The notes under the pieces: model-generated
Seen by the model: the letters and a program-made list of their open reading frames with translations, nothing else
Databases searched by the model: none
Told to the model about the DNA's origin: nothing
Source of the DNA: Streptomyces capillispiralis
Lineage (GTDB): Bacteria > Actinomycetota > Actinomycetes > Streptomycetales > Streptomycetaceae
DNA: 64,000 nt
Assembly (NCBI RefSeq): GCF_007829875.1
Contig: NZ_VIWV01000001.1
Span: 2,636,501 to 2,700,500 of the forward strand
Direction: 5' to 3'
Shown: positions 13,280 to 22,370 of the stretch, one piece after another
How the letters are laid out: each line of letters begins with the position of its first letter
Position numbering within the stretch: the stretch's first letter is position 1
Made by a program: the position numbers and the translations under genes

Positions 13280-14518
13280 TCACTGCGGATACGGCGGGAA
13301 CGCGGCGGTCAGTTCCCGTACGTCCTCCCGGGCCCGCGCGGTGTCGGTGCCGCCCCGCAGGACGCTCGCCAGCAGCCCCGCGACGTACGTCATCTCCCGC
13401 GCCCCCATGCCCTGCGTCGTCACCGCCGCCGTGCCCAGGCGCAGCCCGCGGTCGTCGGCGTGCGGCAGGGCGCAGCAGTCCAGCACCAGACCGGCCGCCG
13501 CGAGCCGGCCGCGGGCGGTGCGCCCGTCCACGCCGAGCGGCGCCGGGTCGGCGGTGATCAGGTGGGTGTCGGTGCCGCCGGTGGTGACGACCAGGCCCTC
13601 GGCGGCCAGCGCGGCGGCCAGCGTGCGCGCGTTGGCGACCACCTGGTGCGCGTACGCGGCGAACGCCGGGGTCGCCGCCTCCCCGAACGCGACCGCCTTG
13701 GCGGCGATGGTGTGCATCTGGGCGCCGCCCTGGGTGAACGGGAACACCGCGCGGTCGACGCGCTCGGCCAGCTCGGCGCCGCACAGGATCATCCCGCCGC
13801 GCGGCCCCCGCAGCACCTTGTGCGTCGTCGCGCACACGATGTCCGCGTACGGCACCGGACTGGGCGCCACTCCCCCGGCGACCAGGCCGATGGGGTGGGC
13901 GGCGTCCGCGATGAGGTAGGCGCCGACCTCGTCGGCGACCTCGCGGAAGAGGGCGTAGTCGAGGTGGCGGGGATAGGCGATGGAGCCGCAGACGATCGCC
14001 TTGGGGCGGTGGGTGCGGGCGAGGGTGCGCAGCTGGTCGTGGTCGATCAGTCCGGTCTCGGCGTCCACGCCGTAGCCGACGAAGTCGAACCAGCGGCCGG
14101 AGAAGTTCGCCGGCGAGCCGTGGGTGAGGTGGCCGCCGTAGGGCAGCCCGAGGGCGAGGACGGTGTCGCCGGGGCGCAGCAGGGCGGCGTAGGCGGCCAG
14201 CACGGCGGAGGAGCCGGAGTGCGCCTGCACATTGGCGTGCTCGGCGCCGAACAGGGCCGTGGCCCGCTCCACGGCGAGGCGCTCGGCGACGTCGGCGATC
14301 TCGCAGCCGCCGTGGTGCCGGTTGCCCGGGTAACCCTCGGCGTACTTGTTGGCCAGGGGGGAGCCGAGGGCGGCCAGCACGGCCGGGGACGTGAAGTTCT
14401 CGGCGGCGATCAGCTGGAGCGTGGTCGACTGCCGCTCACGCTCCCCGAGCAGCACGTCGGCGAGCTGGGGGTCCTGCCGCCGCAGGACATCGGCCTCGAG
14501 GGCATGGCTGACCGTCAT
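13280..14518 (-). CDS. glyA: Serine hydroxymethyltransferase
   Basis: 412 residues. Fold-type I PLP enzyme: LQLIAAENFTSPAVL at the N-terminus, AHSGSSAVLAAY for phosphate binding, DAAHPIGL with the cofactor Asp, and the Schiff-base Lys in TTHKVLRGPRGG near residue 230. It interconverts serine plus tetrahydrofolate with glycine plus methylene-THF in the cytosol. No glycine-riboswitch-like pairing was found upstream; the 117-bp gap is a plain C/G-rich stretch. Confidence 0.94.
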   Translation of the reverse strand: MTVSHALEADVLRRQDPQLADVLLGERERQSTTLQLIAAENFTSPAVLAALGSPLANKYAEGYPGNRHHGGCEIADVAERLAVERATALFGAEHANVQAHSGSSAVLAAYAALLRPGDTVLALGLPYGGHLTHGSPANFSGRWFDFVGYGVDAETGLIDHDQLRTLARTHRPKAIVCGSIAYPRHLDYALFREVADEVGAYLIADAAHPIGLVAGGVAPSPVPYADIVCATTHKVLRGPRGGMILCGAELAERVDRAVFPFTQGGAQMHTIAAKAVAFGEAATPAFAAYAHQVVANARTLAAALAAEGLVVTTGGTDTHLITADPAPLGVDGRTARGRLAAAGLVLDCCALPHADDRGLRLGTAAVTTQGMGAREMTYVAGLLASVLRGGTDTARAREDVRELTAAFPPYPQ

Positions 14519-14635
14519 GATGCGCTCCCGGACGTCGACACTGACGTACGCCCAATGTAGGCCGCCCCCGCCCGCCCCGCCCGCGTTCCCGCACCTGACC
14601 GCGCGCCGCTGTGGACGGCCGCCCCGCCCTGCGCC

Positions 14636-15259
14636 CTACGCCCGAGCGGCCACCCCGGTCAACGCCGTCACCACAGGGTCCAGCGCCTCGTATATCTCGT
14701 CCCCGATCGACCGGAAGAACGTCAACGGCGCCCCGTACGGGTCGTACACCTCGTCCGCCTCGGCCGTGGGCGCCAGCAGCCACCCCCGCAGCGCCGCGGC
14801 CGCCCGCACCAGCGCCCGCGCCCGCATCACCAGCCCGTCCTCCAGCGGAGGCAGCGTCGCCGGATCGATCGCGTTCACCAGCCGCGTGAACTCCTTCAGC
14901 GTGAACGTGCGCAGCCCCGCCGAGTGCCCCATGGAGATGACCTGCGCCCGGTGGTCCCGGGTCGCGGTCAGCACCAGGTCCGCGCGGATCACGTGGTCGT
15001 CCAGCAGCTCCCGCCCCACGAAGCCGGAGGTGTCCGCGCCGAACTCCGCCAGCACCGTCTCCGCGTGCGCCTCCATGGCCGCGCCCTCGTGCCCCCAGGT
15101 GCCCGCGCTCTCCACGATCAGGCCGCCGCCCAGGATGCCCAGCCGCTGGCTCACGAAATGCCGGGTCAGCCGCTCGGTGATGGGCGAGCGGCACACGTTT
15201 CCGGTACTGACGTGGAGGATGCGGAAGGTGTCGCGCGGAAACCCGAAGGTGGTGGTCAC
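14636..15259 (-). CDS. Low-molecular-weight protein-tyrosine-phosphatase-like protein, nucleophile replaced
   Basis: 207 residues from GTG 15259. The P-loop reads HVSTGNVCRSPITER: the family's nucleophilic Cys (V-C-x-G-N-x-C-R-S) is Ser18, encoded AGT, while the second Cys (C23), R24 and S25 are kept. The general-acid motif DPYGAP is also kept near the C-terminus. As written, the classical thiol mechanism is impossible, so the protein may bind phosphotyrosine without cleaving it. From memory, orthologues at this locus share the change. It sits between sua5 and glyA. Confidence 0.85.
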   Translation of the reverse strand: MTTTFGFPRDTFRILHVSTGNVCRSPITERLTRHFVSQRLGILGGGLIVESAGTWGHEGAAMEAHAETVLAEFGADTSGFVGRELLDDHVIRADLVLTATRDHRAQVISMGHSAGLRTFTLKEFTRLVNAIDPATLPPLEDGLVMRARALVRAAAALRGWLLAPTAEADEVYDPYGAPLTFFRSIGDEIYEALDPVVTALTGVAARA

Positions 15260-15309
15260 TTCCGCGCTGGATTCCCCGTTGCCTATGCCACGCCCCGCCT
15301 CAGGGGCCG

Positions 15310-15957
15310 TCAATTCGCCACCTCGAGGTCGGGTACGACCTTGCGCAGCTCGTCCGGCGAGATCGCCCCCTCGCGCAGCAGCAGGGGCACGGGCCGCGTG
15401 ACGTCGACGATGGAGGAGGGCACGTTGCCCGGGGTGGGCCCGCCGTCGAGGTACACGGAGACCGAGTCGCCGAGCATCTCCTGCGCGGCGTCGCAGTTCT
15501 CCGGCGCCGGGTGGCCGGTGAGGTTGGCGGAGGAGACCGCCATCGGGCCGACCTCGGTCAGCAGCTCGATGGCGACCGGGTGCAGCGGCATGCGCACCGC
15601 GACCGTGCCCCGGGTGTCGCCGAGGTCCCACTGGAGGGACGGCTGGTGCTTGGCGACGAGCGTCAGGGCGCCCGGCCAGAACGCGTCGACCAGTTCCCAG
15701 GCCATCTCGGAGAAGTCGGTGACCAGGCCGTGCAGCGTGTTCGGGGAGCCGATGAGGACGGGCGTGGGCATGTTGCGGCCCCGGCCCTTGGCGTCGAGCA
15801 GATCGGCGACGGCCTCCGAGGTGAACGCGTCCGCGCCGATGCCGTACACGGTGTCGGTGGGCAGCACCACGAGCTCACCGCGGCGGACGGCGGAGGCGGC
15901 CTCGCGCAGACCGGTCGCGCGGTCGGTCGCGTCGTTGGTGTCGTATCGCCGAGCCAT
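15310..15957 (-). CDS. L-threonylcarbamoyladenylate synthase (Sua5/YrdC family)
   Basis: 215 residues. ATG 15957 follows GAGGAGG by 7 nt. YrdC core: AASAVRRGELVVLPTDTVYGIGAD, KGRGRNMPTPVLIGS, the basic/aromatic nucleotide pocket, VAVRMPLHPVA and SSANLTGHPAPENC. It lacks the C-terminal Sua5 domain. It makes threonylcarbamoyl-AMP from threonine, bicarbonate and ATP, the first step of t6A37 in ANN-decoding tRNAs. It follows prmC by 53 bp and belongs to the translation gene cluster prfA-prmC-sua5. Confidence 0.93.
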   Translation of the reverse strand: MARRYDTNDATDRATGLREAASAVRRGELVVLPTDTVYGIGADAFTSEAVADLLDAKGRGRNMPTPVLIGSPNTLHGLVTDFSEMAWELVDAFWPGALTLVAKHQPSLQWDLGDTRGTVAVRMPLHPVAIELLTEVGPMAVSSANLTGHPAPENCDAAQEMLGDSVSVYLDGGPTPGNVPSSIVDVTRPVPLLLREGAISPDELRKVVPDLEVAN

Positions 15958-16010
15958 CTGGCGGGCCTCCTCGTACACGTGCTGCTGGGGGGTCGAAGTA
16001 TGCGGGGTGC

Positions 16011-16856
16011 TCACGGCAGCGCCTTGCGGGCGGTGGCGAAGCGGGGGCGGTTGTTCAGATCGGGGTGGTCGGCGGCGTCGGTCCAGCCGCGGTCCTCGGC
16101 GAAGATCCACGGCACCTGGCCGCCCTGGGTGTCGGCGTGCTCCACGACGACCACCCCGCCGGGGCGCAGCAGCCGGTGCGCGGTGCGCTCCAGGCCGCGG
16201 ATCAGGTCGAGCCCGTCCTCGCCGGAGAACAGCGCCAGGTCGGGGTCGTAGTCGCGGGCCTCCGGCGCCACGTACTCCCACTCGGTGAGCGGGATGTACG
16301 GCGGGTTGGAGACGACCAGGTCGACCTGGCCGTCGAGGTCCGGGAAGGCCGTCAGGGCGTCTCCCTGGCGCAGCTCGACCCGTGACCCCTCCATGTTCTT
16401 GCGGGTCCACCGCAGGGCGTCCTCGGACAGCTCCACGGCGTACACGCGCGAACGCGGCACCTCCTGGGCGAGGGCGAGCGCGATGGCGCCCGAACCGGTG
16501 CACAGGTCGACGATGCAGGGCTCCACGACGTCCATCGCGCGGACGGCGTCTATGGCCCACTCGACCACCGACTCCGTCTCCGGGCGCGGCACGAACACCC
16601 CGGGCCCGACCTGGAGTTCCAGGTAGCGGAAGTAGGCGTGCCCGGTGATGTGCTGGAGCGGTTCGCGCGCCTCGCGGCGGGCGATGACCTCCCAGTACCG
16701 GGCGTCGAAGTCGGAGTCCTTGACGTGGTGCAGCTCGCCGCGCTTGACGCCGTGCACGAATGCGGCCAGTTCCTCCGCGTCGGTGCGCGGCGAGGGCACG
16801 CCGGCGTCGGCGAGCCGCTGGGTGGCCTGGGCCACCTCGGCGAGCAGCAGGTTCAC
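16011..16856 (-). CDS. prmC: Release factor glutamine methyltransferase
   Basis: 281 residues, GTG start with GGAGGATCAGC upstream. N-terminal helical domain (LAEVAQATQRLADAGVPSPRTDAEEL), SAM motif VDLCTGSGAIALALAQEVP, and the N5-glutamine methyltransferase signature SNPPYIP. It methylates the Gln of the GGQ motif in release factors; its substrate RF1 is encoded directly upstream, 27 bp away. Confidence 0.96.
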   Translation of the reverse strand: MNLLLAEVAQATQRLADAGVPSPRTDAEELAAFVHGVKRGELHHVKDSDFDARYWEVIARREAREPLQHITGHAYFRYLELQVGPGVFVPRPETESVVEWAIDAVRAMDVVEPCIVDLCTGSGAIALALAQEVPRSRVYAVELSEDALRWTRKNMEGSRVELRQGDALTAFPDLDGQVDLVVSNPPYIPLTEWEYVAPEARDYDPDLALFSGEDGLDLIRGLERTAHRLLRPGGVVVVEHADTQGGQVPWIFAEDRGWTDAADHPDLNNRPRFATARKALP

Positions 16857-16883
16857 GCTGATCCTCCGGGCTGTGTACGGAAC

Positions 16884-17951
16884 TTACGCGGCGGCGAGCT
16901 TGGCGGCCGAGTCCGCGTCGACGCAGGCCTGGATCACCGCGGCGAGGTCGCCGTCCAGGACCTGGTCCAGGTTGTACGCCTTGAAGCCGACGCGGTGGTC
17001 CGAGATGCGGTTCTCCGGGAAGTTGTACGTGCGGATCTTCTCGGAGCGGTCGACGGTGCGGACCTGGCTGCGACGGGCGTCGGCGGCCTCCCTCTCCGCC
17101 TCCTCCTGCGCCGCGGCCAGCAGCCTGGAGCGCAGGATACGCAGTGCCTGCTCCTTGTTCTGCAGCTGGCTCTTCTCGTTCTGGCAGGAGGCGACGACTC
17201 CGGTCGGGATGTGCGTGATGCGCACGGCGGAGTCGGTGGTGTTGACGGACTGACCGCCGGGGCCGGAGGACCGGTAGACGTCGATGCGCAGGTCGTTCGG
17301 GTTGATCTCGACGTCGACCTCCTCCGCCTCGGGCGTCACCAGGACACCCGCCGCGGAGGTGTGGATGCGGCCCTGCGACTCGGTGGCCGGCACGCGCTGC
17401 ACGCGGTGCACGCCGCCCTCGTACTTCAGCCGCGCCCACACGCCCTGTCCGGGCTCGGTCTGCCCGCGGGCCTTCACGGCCACCTGGACGTCCTTGTAGC
17501 CGCCCAGCTCGGACTCGGTGGCGTCGATGATCTCGGTCTTCCAGCCGACGCGCTCGGCGTAGCGCAGGTACATGCGCAGCAGGTCGCCGGCGAACAGGGC
17601 GGACTCGTCGCCGCCCGCGCCCGCCTTGATCTCGAGGATGACGTCCTTGTCGTCGCTGGGGTCGCGCGGGACCAGCAGCAGGCGCAGCTTCTCGGTGAGC
17701 TCCTCGCGCCGCTGCTCCAGTTCCTTGACCTCGGCGACGAAGTCGGGGTCGTCGGCGGCCAGCTCGCGCGCGGTGCCGACGTCGTCACCGGTCTGCTTCC
17801 AGGAGCGGTACGTGGCGACGATCGGGGTGAGCTCGGCGTAGCGCTTGTTCAGCTTGCGCGCGTTCGCCTGGTCGGCGTGGACCGACGGATCGGCGAGCTT
17901 CTTCTCCAGGTCGGCGTGCTCGGCGACGAGTTCCTCGACGGCCTCGAACAT
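16884..17951 (-). CDS. prfA: Peptide chain release factor 1
   Basis: 355 residues from ATG 17951 ([19 protein letters not shown]). Longer in-frame readings only enter rpmE antisense sequence. N-terminal coiled coil, the [18 protein letters not shown] segment, the catalytic [15 protein letters not shown] and NEKSQLQNK of the RF1/2 family. It releases peptides at UAA and UAG. prmC follows it. Confidence 0.97.
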   Translation of the reverse strand: MFEAVEELVAEHADLEKKLADPSVHADQANARKLNKRYAELTPIVATYRSWKQTGDDVGTARELAADDPDFVAEVKELEQRREELTEKLRLLLVPRDPSDDKDVILEIKAGAGGDESALFAGDLLRMYLRYAERVGWKTEIIDATESELGGYKDVQVAVKARGQTEPGQGVWARLKYEGGVHRVQRVPATESQGRIHTSAAGVLVTPEAEEVDVEINPNDLRIDVYRSSGPGGQSVNTTDSAVRITHIPTGVVASCQNEKSQLQNKEQALRILRSRLLAAAQEEAEREAADARRSQVRTVDRSEKIRTYNFPENRISDHRVGFKAYNLDQVLDGDLAAVIQACVDADSAAKLAAA

Positions 17952-17992
17952 CTTGGGCTCCTGCTGGTACGTGGGTGAAGGGGCGGGCGACC

Positions 17993-18043
17993 AAAAACGC
18001 CGGTCCCGGCCTGCGCCCGGCAGGGCGCGACCGTGGACCGGCG
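17993..18043 (-). terminator. Intrinsic terminator of rpmE
   Basis: CGCCGGTCC at 17998-18006 pairs with GGACCGGCG at 18035-18043. On the minus strand the hairpin is followed at once by TTTTT (17993-17997), the best U-tract terminator in the window. It separates rpmE from prfA. Confidence 0.85.
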
Positions 18044-18055
18044 GATTGGGGCTCG

Positions 18056-18277
18056 CTACTTCTTGGAGCCGGCGGCCTTGCCGAAGCGGGCCTCGAAGCG
18101 GGCCACACGGCCACCGGTGTCGAGGATCTTCTGCTTGCCCGTGTAGAACGGGTGGCACTCGGAGCAGACCTCGGCGCGGATGGCACCGGACGAGATCGTG
18201 CTGCGGGTGGTGAACGACGCGCCGCAGGTGCAGCTGACCTGCGTCTCGACGTACTCGGGGTGGATGTCGCGCTTCAA
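18056..18277 (-). CDS. rpmE: Ribosomal protein bL31, zinc-binding form
   Basis: 73 residues. Start is TTG 18277 with AGGAGACACC before it ([10 protein letters not shown]). Four cysteines, two in SCTCGASF and two in [14 protein letters not shown], make it the C-plus zinc-ribbon paralogue rather than the zinc-free form induced under zinc limitation. 50S subunit protein. Monocistronic, with its own terminator. Confidence 0.96.
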   Translation of the reverse strand: MKRDIHPEYVETQVSCTCGASFTTRSTISSGAIRAEVCSECHPFYTGKQKILDTGGRVARFEARFGKAAGSKK

Positions 18278-18443
18278 GGTGTCTCCTAGGTTTCGGGAGG
18301 GCGCCGGGTCGCCGCCGCGGGATGCGGAAGCGTGAACCGGAGCCGACGTACCAGTCTGCCAGGACTGGCGCCATCCCCCAAAACCGGGTGGCCCGCTCCA
18401 CTATTCCCGCGCCCCGCGCCCCGCGCCCCCGTGCCCCGTGGCC

Positions 18444-19547
18444 TCAGGAGCTCACGACGTCCTTGGCCCCGCCACCGGCCGTGTCCTCGGTGGCGCTCTC
18501 CGGGATCGGCTCGTCGTCCCTCCAGGCGTCCCAGACCAGCTGGGCCTTGTCCGTCAGCGGCAGGACGCGGTTGCGGTCGGCCGGGTCGTACCGGACCGGC
18601 ATGGTGACCATGTCCAGGCCGGCCGGGCTGAGGCCCTTCAGACCGCCCGCGAAGGACATCAGGGCGTTCACCGAGCCCAGGCCGGAGTCGGTGGTGACCG
18701 CCTTGGTGGCGCTGTCGGCGAGGTCGTAGAGCTTCTTGGGGCTGGTGAAGACGCCGACCTCCCCGACCTGGCGCAGCAGGGCCTTGACGAAGGCCTGCTG
18801 GAGCTGGATGCGGCCGAGGTCGGAGCCGTCGCCGACACCGTGCCGGGTGCGGACCAGGCCGAGGGCCTGCTCGCCGTCGAGCCGGTGGGTGCCGGCCGGG
18901 AGGTCGAGGTGGCTGTCGGGGTCCTTGATGTCCTCGGTGGTGGTGACCTCCACGCCGCCGAGATCGTCGACGAGCTTCTGGAAGCCGGTGAAGTCGATCT
19001 CCAGGAAGTGGTCCATGCGCAGGCCGGTCATCGACTCGACGGTCTTCACCGTGCAGGCCGCCCCGCCCGTGGAGTAGGCGGAGTTGAACATCACGCCGTT
19101 CGCTGCGGGGTGGGTGCCGCCCTCGGTGTCGGTGCACTCGGGGCGGTCGATGAGGGTGTCGCGCGGTATGGAGACCACGCCGGCCCTCTTGTGGCCCTCG
19201 TGGACGTGCACGATCATCGCGGTGTCGGAGCGGGCGCTGCCGTCGTCGGCGCCGCCGCCGAGCTCCTCGTTGCCGCCGGCGCGGGTGTCGGAGCCGAGCA
19301 CGAGGATGTTCTCGGAGCCGTTGTCCACCTTCTCGGGCCGGTCGGTGCCGAGGGCCTGGTCGATGTCGACGCTCTCGATGTTGCCGTTGAGCTCGAAGTA
19401 CAGGTATCCGGCGCCGGTGCCGCCCAGGACGACGATGCCCGCGGCGGTCCAGGCCAGCACCTTCAGCCCCTTGTGCCGCCCGTCGCGGGGTCTGCGGCGG
19501 TGCCCGCCGCCGCGGTGGCGCGGTCCTGTGCTGCTCTCGGCGGACAT
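18444..19547 (-). CDS. LytR-CpsA-Psr (LCP) family cell-wall glycopolymer ligase
   Basis: 367 residues. Basic cytosolic N-terminus (RHRGGGHRRRPRDGRHKG), one membrane helix (VLAWTAAGIVVLGGTGAGYLY), then the outside LCP domain: NILVLGSDTR, RSDTAMIVHV, VVSIPRDTLIDRP, FQKLVDDLGGVEV and the arginine-rich GLVRTRHGVGDGSDLGR. LCP enzymes transfer polyprenyl-linked glycopolymers to peptidoglycan. ATG is preceded by GAGGAGCAG. Old annotations call such proteins transcriptional regulators. Confidence 0.92.
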   Translation of the reverse strand: MSAESSTGPRHRGGGHRRRPRDGRHKGLKVLAWTAAGIVVLGGTGAGYLYFELNGNIESVDIDQALGTDRPEKVDNGSENILVLGSDTRAGGNEELGGGADDGSARSDTAMIVHVHEGHKRAGVVSIPRDTLIDRPECTDTEGGTHPAANGVMFNSAYSTGGAACTVKTVESMTGLRMDHFLEIDFTGFQKLVDDLGGVEVTTTEDIKDPDSHLDLPAGTHRLDGEQALGLVRTRHGVGDGSDLGRIQLQQAFVKALLRQVGEVGVFTSPKKLYDLADSATKAVTTDSGLGSVNALMSFAGGLKGLSPAGLDMVTMPVRYDPADRNRVLPLTDKAQLVWDAWRDDEPIPESATEDTAGGGAKDVVSS

Positions 19548-19873
19548 CTGCTCCTCAGCTCATCTCCGGTCGGTCACCCCTGTGCTCGGCGCCGGCCGGG
19601 CCCGTCACGGCCCGTACGCCACCCGCCGGACGCTGTCGGCTCGGACGGGGAAACCGGGGCACAGGGTCGCACGGGCTCCTGTGCCGGACCTGTGCCCGGC
19701 CGCCCCCGGGGCGCTCCGCGCGCACCCGGCGAACGCCTGCGTGACCTGCGGCTCCGGCCGCCGGGGGCCGGCGTGCGGCCACCGTGACGGCGTACGCCCC
19801 TGTGGCGAAGATCTCGCGCACGCGAAGGGGCCGCTCCCTCGCGGGAGCGGCCCCTTCGCGGAAAGGCGGGACG
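19548..19873. other. 326-bp gap between rho and the LCP gene
   Basis: No gene is seen. It holds the rho terminator near one end and leader sequence of the LCP gene at the other. The rest is GC-rich with no recognisable motif. Confidence 0.5.
19821..19860 (-). terminator. Strong intrinsic terminator after rho
   Basis: Perfect 18-bp stem, arms 19821-19838 and 19843-19860, closed by a 4-nt loop (TCGC), 13 bp beyond the rho stop. No U-tract, as is common in Streptomyces. Confidence 0.9.
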
Positions 19874-21952
19874 TCAGTCGCCGTTGCCCGGCGTCGGCGT
19901 CGTCTTCTGGATCTGCATCAGGAACTCGGCGTTCGACTTCGTCTGCTTCATCTTGTCGAGAAGCAGCTCGACCGCCTGCTGCTGGTCGAGGGCGTGCAGC
20001 ACCCGGCGCAGCTTCCAGACGATGGCGAGCTCGTCGGGGGCGAGCAGGATCTCTTCCTTGCGGGTACCGGACGCGTCGACGTCCACCGCCGGGAAGATGC
20101 GCTTGTCGGCGAGCTTGCGGTCGAGCTTGAGCTCCGCGTTGCCGGTGCCCTTGAACTCCTCGAAGATGACCTCGTCCATGCGGGACCCGGTGTCCACCAG
20201 GGCGGTGGCGAGGATGGTCAGCGAGCCGCCGTCCTCGATGTTGCGGGCCGCACCGAAGAAGCGCTTCGGCGGGTACAGGGCGGTCGAGTCGACACCACCG
20301 GACAGGATGCGGCCGGAGGCCGGGGCGGCGAGGTTGTACGCACGGCCCAGACGCGTGATCGAGTCGAGCAGCACGACGACGTCGTGGCCCAGCTCCACCA
20401 GGCGCTTGGCGCGCTCGATGGCGAGCTCGGCGACCGTGGTGTGGTCCTCGGCCGGGCGGTCGAAGGTCGAGGAGATGACCTCGCCCTTGACCGACCGCTG
20501 CATGTCGGTGACCTCTTCCGGACGCTCGTCGACCAGGACGACCATCAGGTGGCACTCGGGGTTGTTGTGGGTGATCGCGTTGGCGATCGCCTGCATGATC
20601 ATGGTCTTGCCGGTCTTCGGCGGGGCCACGATCAGACCGCGCTGGCCCTTGCCGATCGGCGCCACGAGGTCGATGATCCGCGTGGTCAGCACGCCCGGGT
20701 CGGTCTCCAGGCGGAGGCGGTCCTGCGGGTACAGCGGGGTGAGCTTGTTGAACTCCGGGCGGCCGCGGCCGTGTTCGGGCGCCATGCCGTTGACGGAGTC
20801 GAGGCGGACCAGCGCGTTGAACTTCTCGCGGCGCTCGCCCTCCTTCGGCTGACGCACGGCACCGGTGATGTGGTCGCCCTTGCGCAGGCCGTTCTTGCGG
20901 ACCTGGGCGAGGGAGACGTACACGTCGTTCGGGCCGGGCAGGTAGCCGGAGGTGCGGATGAACGCGTAGTTGTCGAGGATGTCGAGGATGCCCGCGACCG
21001 GGATCAGGACGTCGTCCTCGTTGATCTGCGGCTCGGACGACGCGATCTCGTCGCGGCCACGACGGCCACGGCGGTCGCGGTAGCGGCCGCGACGGCCACG
21101 GCGGCCGCCCCCGTCGTCGTCGTAACCGTCGTCCTGACGGCCGCCGCCGCCCTGCTGGCCCTGCTGACGGCCCTGGCCCTGCTGGTCGTCGCCCTTGCCG
21201 CGACGGTCGCCGCGGTCCCGCTCACGCTCGCCGCGGTCACCGCGGTCGCGCTCGCCCCGGTCACGGTCGCCGCGCTCGCGCTCGCCCCGGTCACGGTCAC
21301 CGCGCTCGCCGCGGTCACGGTCGCGGCCGCGCTCACGGCGGTCGCGACGGCGGCCCTCGCCGTCGTGGTCGGACTTGCCGTCGCCCTGCTGAGCGGGGGT
21401 CTCGACCTTGGGCTCGGCCTTCGCCTCGGCGGTGACCGTCTCGGTCGCGGCGGGAGCACCCGCGTCGGCGGTGGCGCGACGGCGCCGGCGCTCGCCGGGA
21501 GCGGCCTCGTCGGCCTGCTCGGCCGGGGCGGCCGCCTTCGGGGAGGGCTGGCCCGGGATCTCGATCTGCTGCTGGGCCGCGGCCTTCTCGGCGGGGGCCT
21601 GCTCGTCCTTGGCGCCGGCCTTCTTCTCGGCGCTCTCGCCGGTGCGGGTCCGGGAGGTGGCGCGGCGCTTGGGCTTGGTCTCGGTGGCGGACTCGGCCTT
21701 GGCCGGGGCGGCGCCTCCGGCGGCCTGCGCCTCCTTGATGACCTCGATCAGCTGGCTCTTGCGCATCCGCGCGGTGCCCCTGATGCCGAGGCCGGACGCG
21801 ACCTGTTGCAGCTCGGCCAGCACCATGCCCTCGAGGCCGGTACCGCGGCGCCGCCGGGAGCCGGCACCGGTGGCAGGCGCGGAAGCGTCCGTGGCGGGCG
21901 CGGCAGCGGTCTCCTCGACACGTGCGCCCATCAGATCGGTGGTGTCGCTCAC
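19874..21952 (-). CDS. rho: Transcription termination factor Rho with long disordered insert
   Basis: 692 residues from GTG 21952, which follows GGAAGGACCC; an upstream in-frame ATG lacks support. Rho_N domain at ~30-75 ([20 protein letters not shown]). Residues ~85-320 are a low-complexity insert, first Ala/Glu/Lys-rich, then Arg/Asp/Gly repeats ([13 protein letters not shown]) and a Gln/Gly stretch. Then the RNA-binding cold-shock-like domain ([23 protein letters not shown]), Walker [12 protein letters not shown], Walker [12 protein letters not shown] and the Q-loop region. RNA-dependent ATPase that ends transcripts. High-GC Gram-positives typically carry such an insert. Confidence 0.97.
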   Translation of the reverse strand: MSDTTDLMGARVEETAAAPATDASAPATGAGSRRRRGTGLEGMVLAELQQVASGLGIRGTARMRKSQLIEVIKEAQAAGGAAPAKAESATETKPKRRATSRTRTGESAEKKAGAKDEQAPAEKAAAQQQIEIPGQPSPKAAAPAEQADEAAPGERRRRRATADAGAPAATETVTAEAKAEPKVETPAQQGDGKSDHDGEGRRRDRRERGRDRDRGERGDRDRGERERGDRDRGERDRGDRGERERDRGDRRGKGDDQQGQGRQQGQQGGGGRQDDGYDDDGGGRRGRRGRYRDRRGRRGRDEIASSEPQINEDDVLIPVAGILDILDNYAFIRTSGYLPGPNDVYVSLAQVRKNGLRKGDHITGAVRQPKEGERREKFNALVRLDSVNGMAPEHGRGRPEFNKLTPLYPQDRLRLETDPGVLTTRIIDLVAPIGKGQRGLIVAPPKTGKTMIMQAIANAITHNNPECHLMVVLVDERPEEVTDMQRSVKGEVISSTFDRPAEDHTTVAELAIERAKRLVELGHDVVVLLDSITRLGRAYNLAAPASGRILSGGVDSTALYPPKRFFGAARNIEDGGSLTILATALVDTGSRMDEVIFEEFKGTGNAELKLDRKLADKRIFPAVDVDASGTRKEEILLAPDELAIVWKLRRVLHALDQQQAVELLLDKMKQTKSNAEFLMQIQKTTPTPGNGD

Positions 21953-22370
21953 GAAGGGTCCTTCCCTGGAGCGGACGTCGGCCTGTCTGGCTCGGCGACC
22001 GGTTGTGCTGTCCGGCATCGGTCCTTGCTCTGTGAACCGTGCCAGGGCGGTGGTCCGCCTAAGCGGCGGAAGAGATATCTGGTGATGGCGCTTCCTCGAG
22101 CCGTGGCACCCAGTGTCACGTGGCGTGGTCGCACCGGTTCCGGAGCTCCCCCAGAGGGGGTACCCCCACCGTCAGGCCGTGCAGTGCCCGCGTACGACGT
22201 ACTGCCCGCGTACGAAGCAGAGGACACAGTGCGGCTTGGGGGGCTCCCGGAAGAATGTCTGTCCCGGACGGGGACACGAGGCACCTCGCCATGGTGGGGT
22301 CGGGTGCAGACTTGAGATTAACACTACCGGATCCAACAAACATTCCCCCTCTCCAAATCCGGCAACCGTG
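21953..22370 (-). promoter_or_regulatory. 418-bp rho leader and promoter region
   Basis: No gene is seen. The segment 22310-22370 is the only AT-rich stretch and lies just after the thrB stop, facing rho, so the rho promoter probably lies there. That leaves an untranslated leader of roughly 350 nt, long enough for autoregulation by Rho, as known for rho leaders elsewhere. No -10/-35 pair is convincing. Confidence 0.4.

Noticed and set aside
14519..14635. Glycine riboswitch before glyA
   Set aside because: This gap is downstream of the phosphatase-like gene and only C/G-rich; no tandem aptamer pairing was seen.
19784..22315. 843-codon open frame antisense to rho
   Set aside because: It is the mirror of rho codon bias; the translation is Val/Leu/Arg-rich without motifs, and the rho frame has clear domains.
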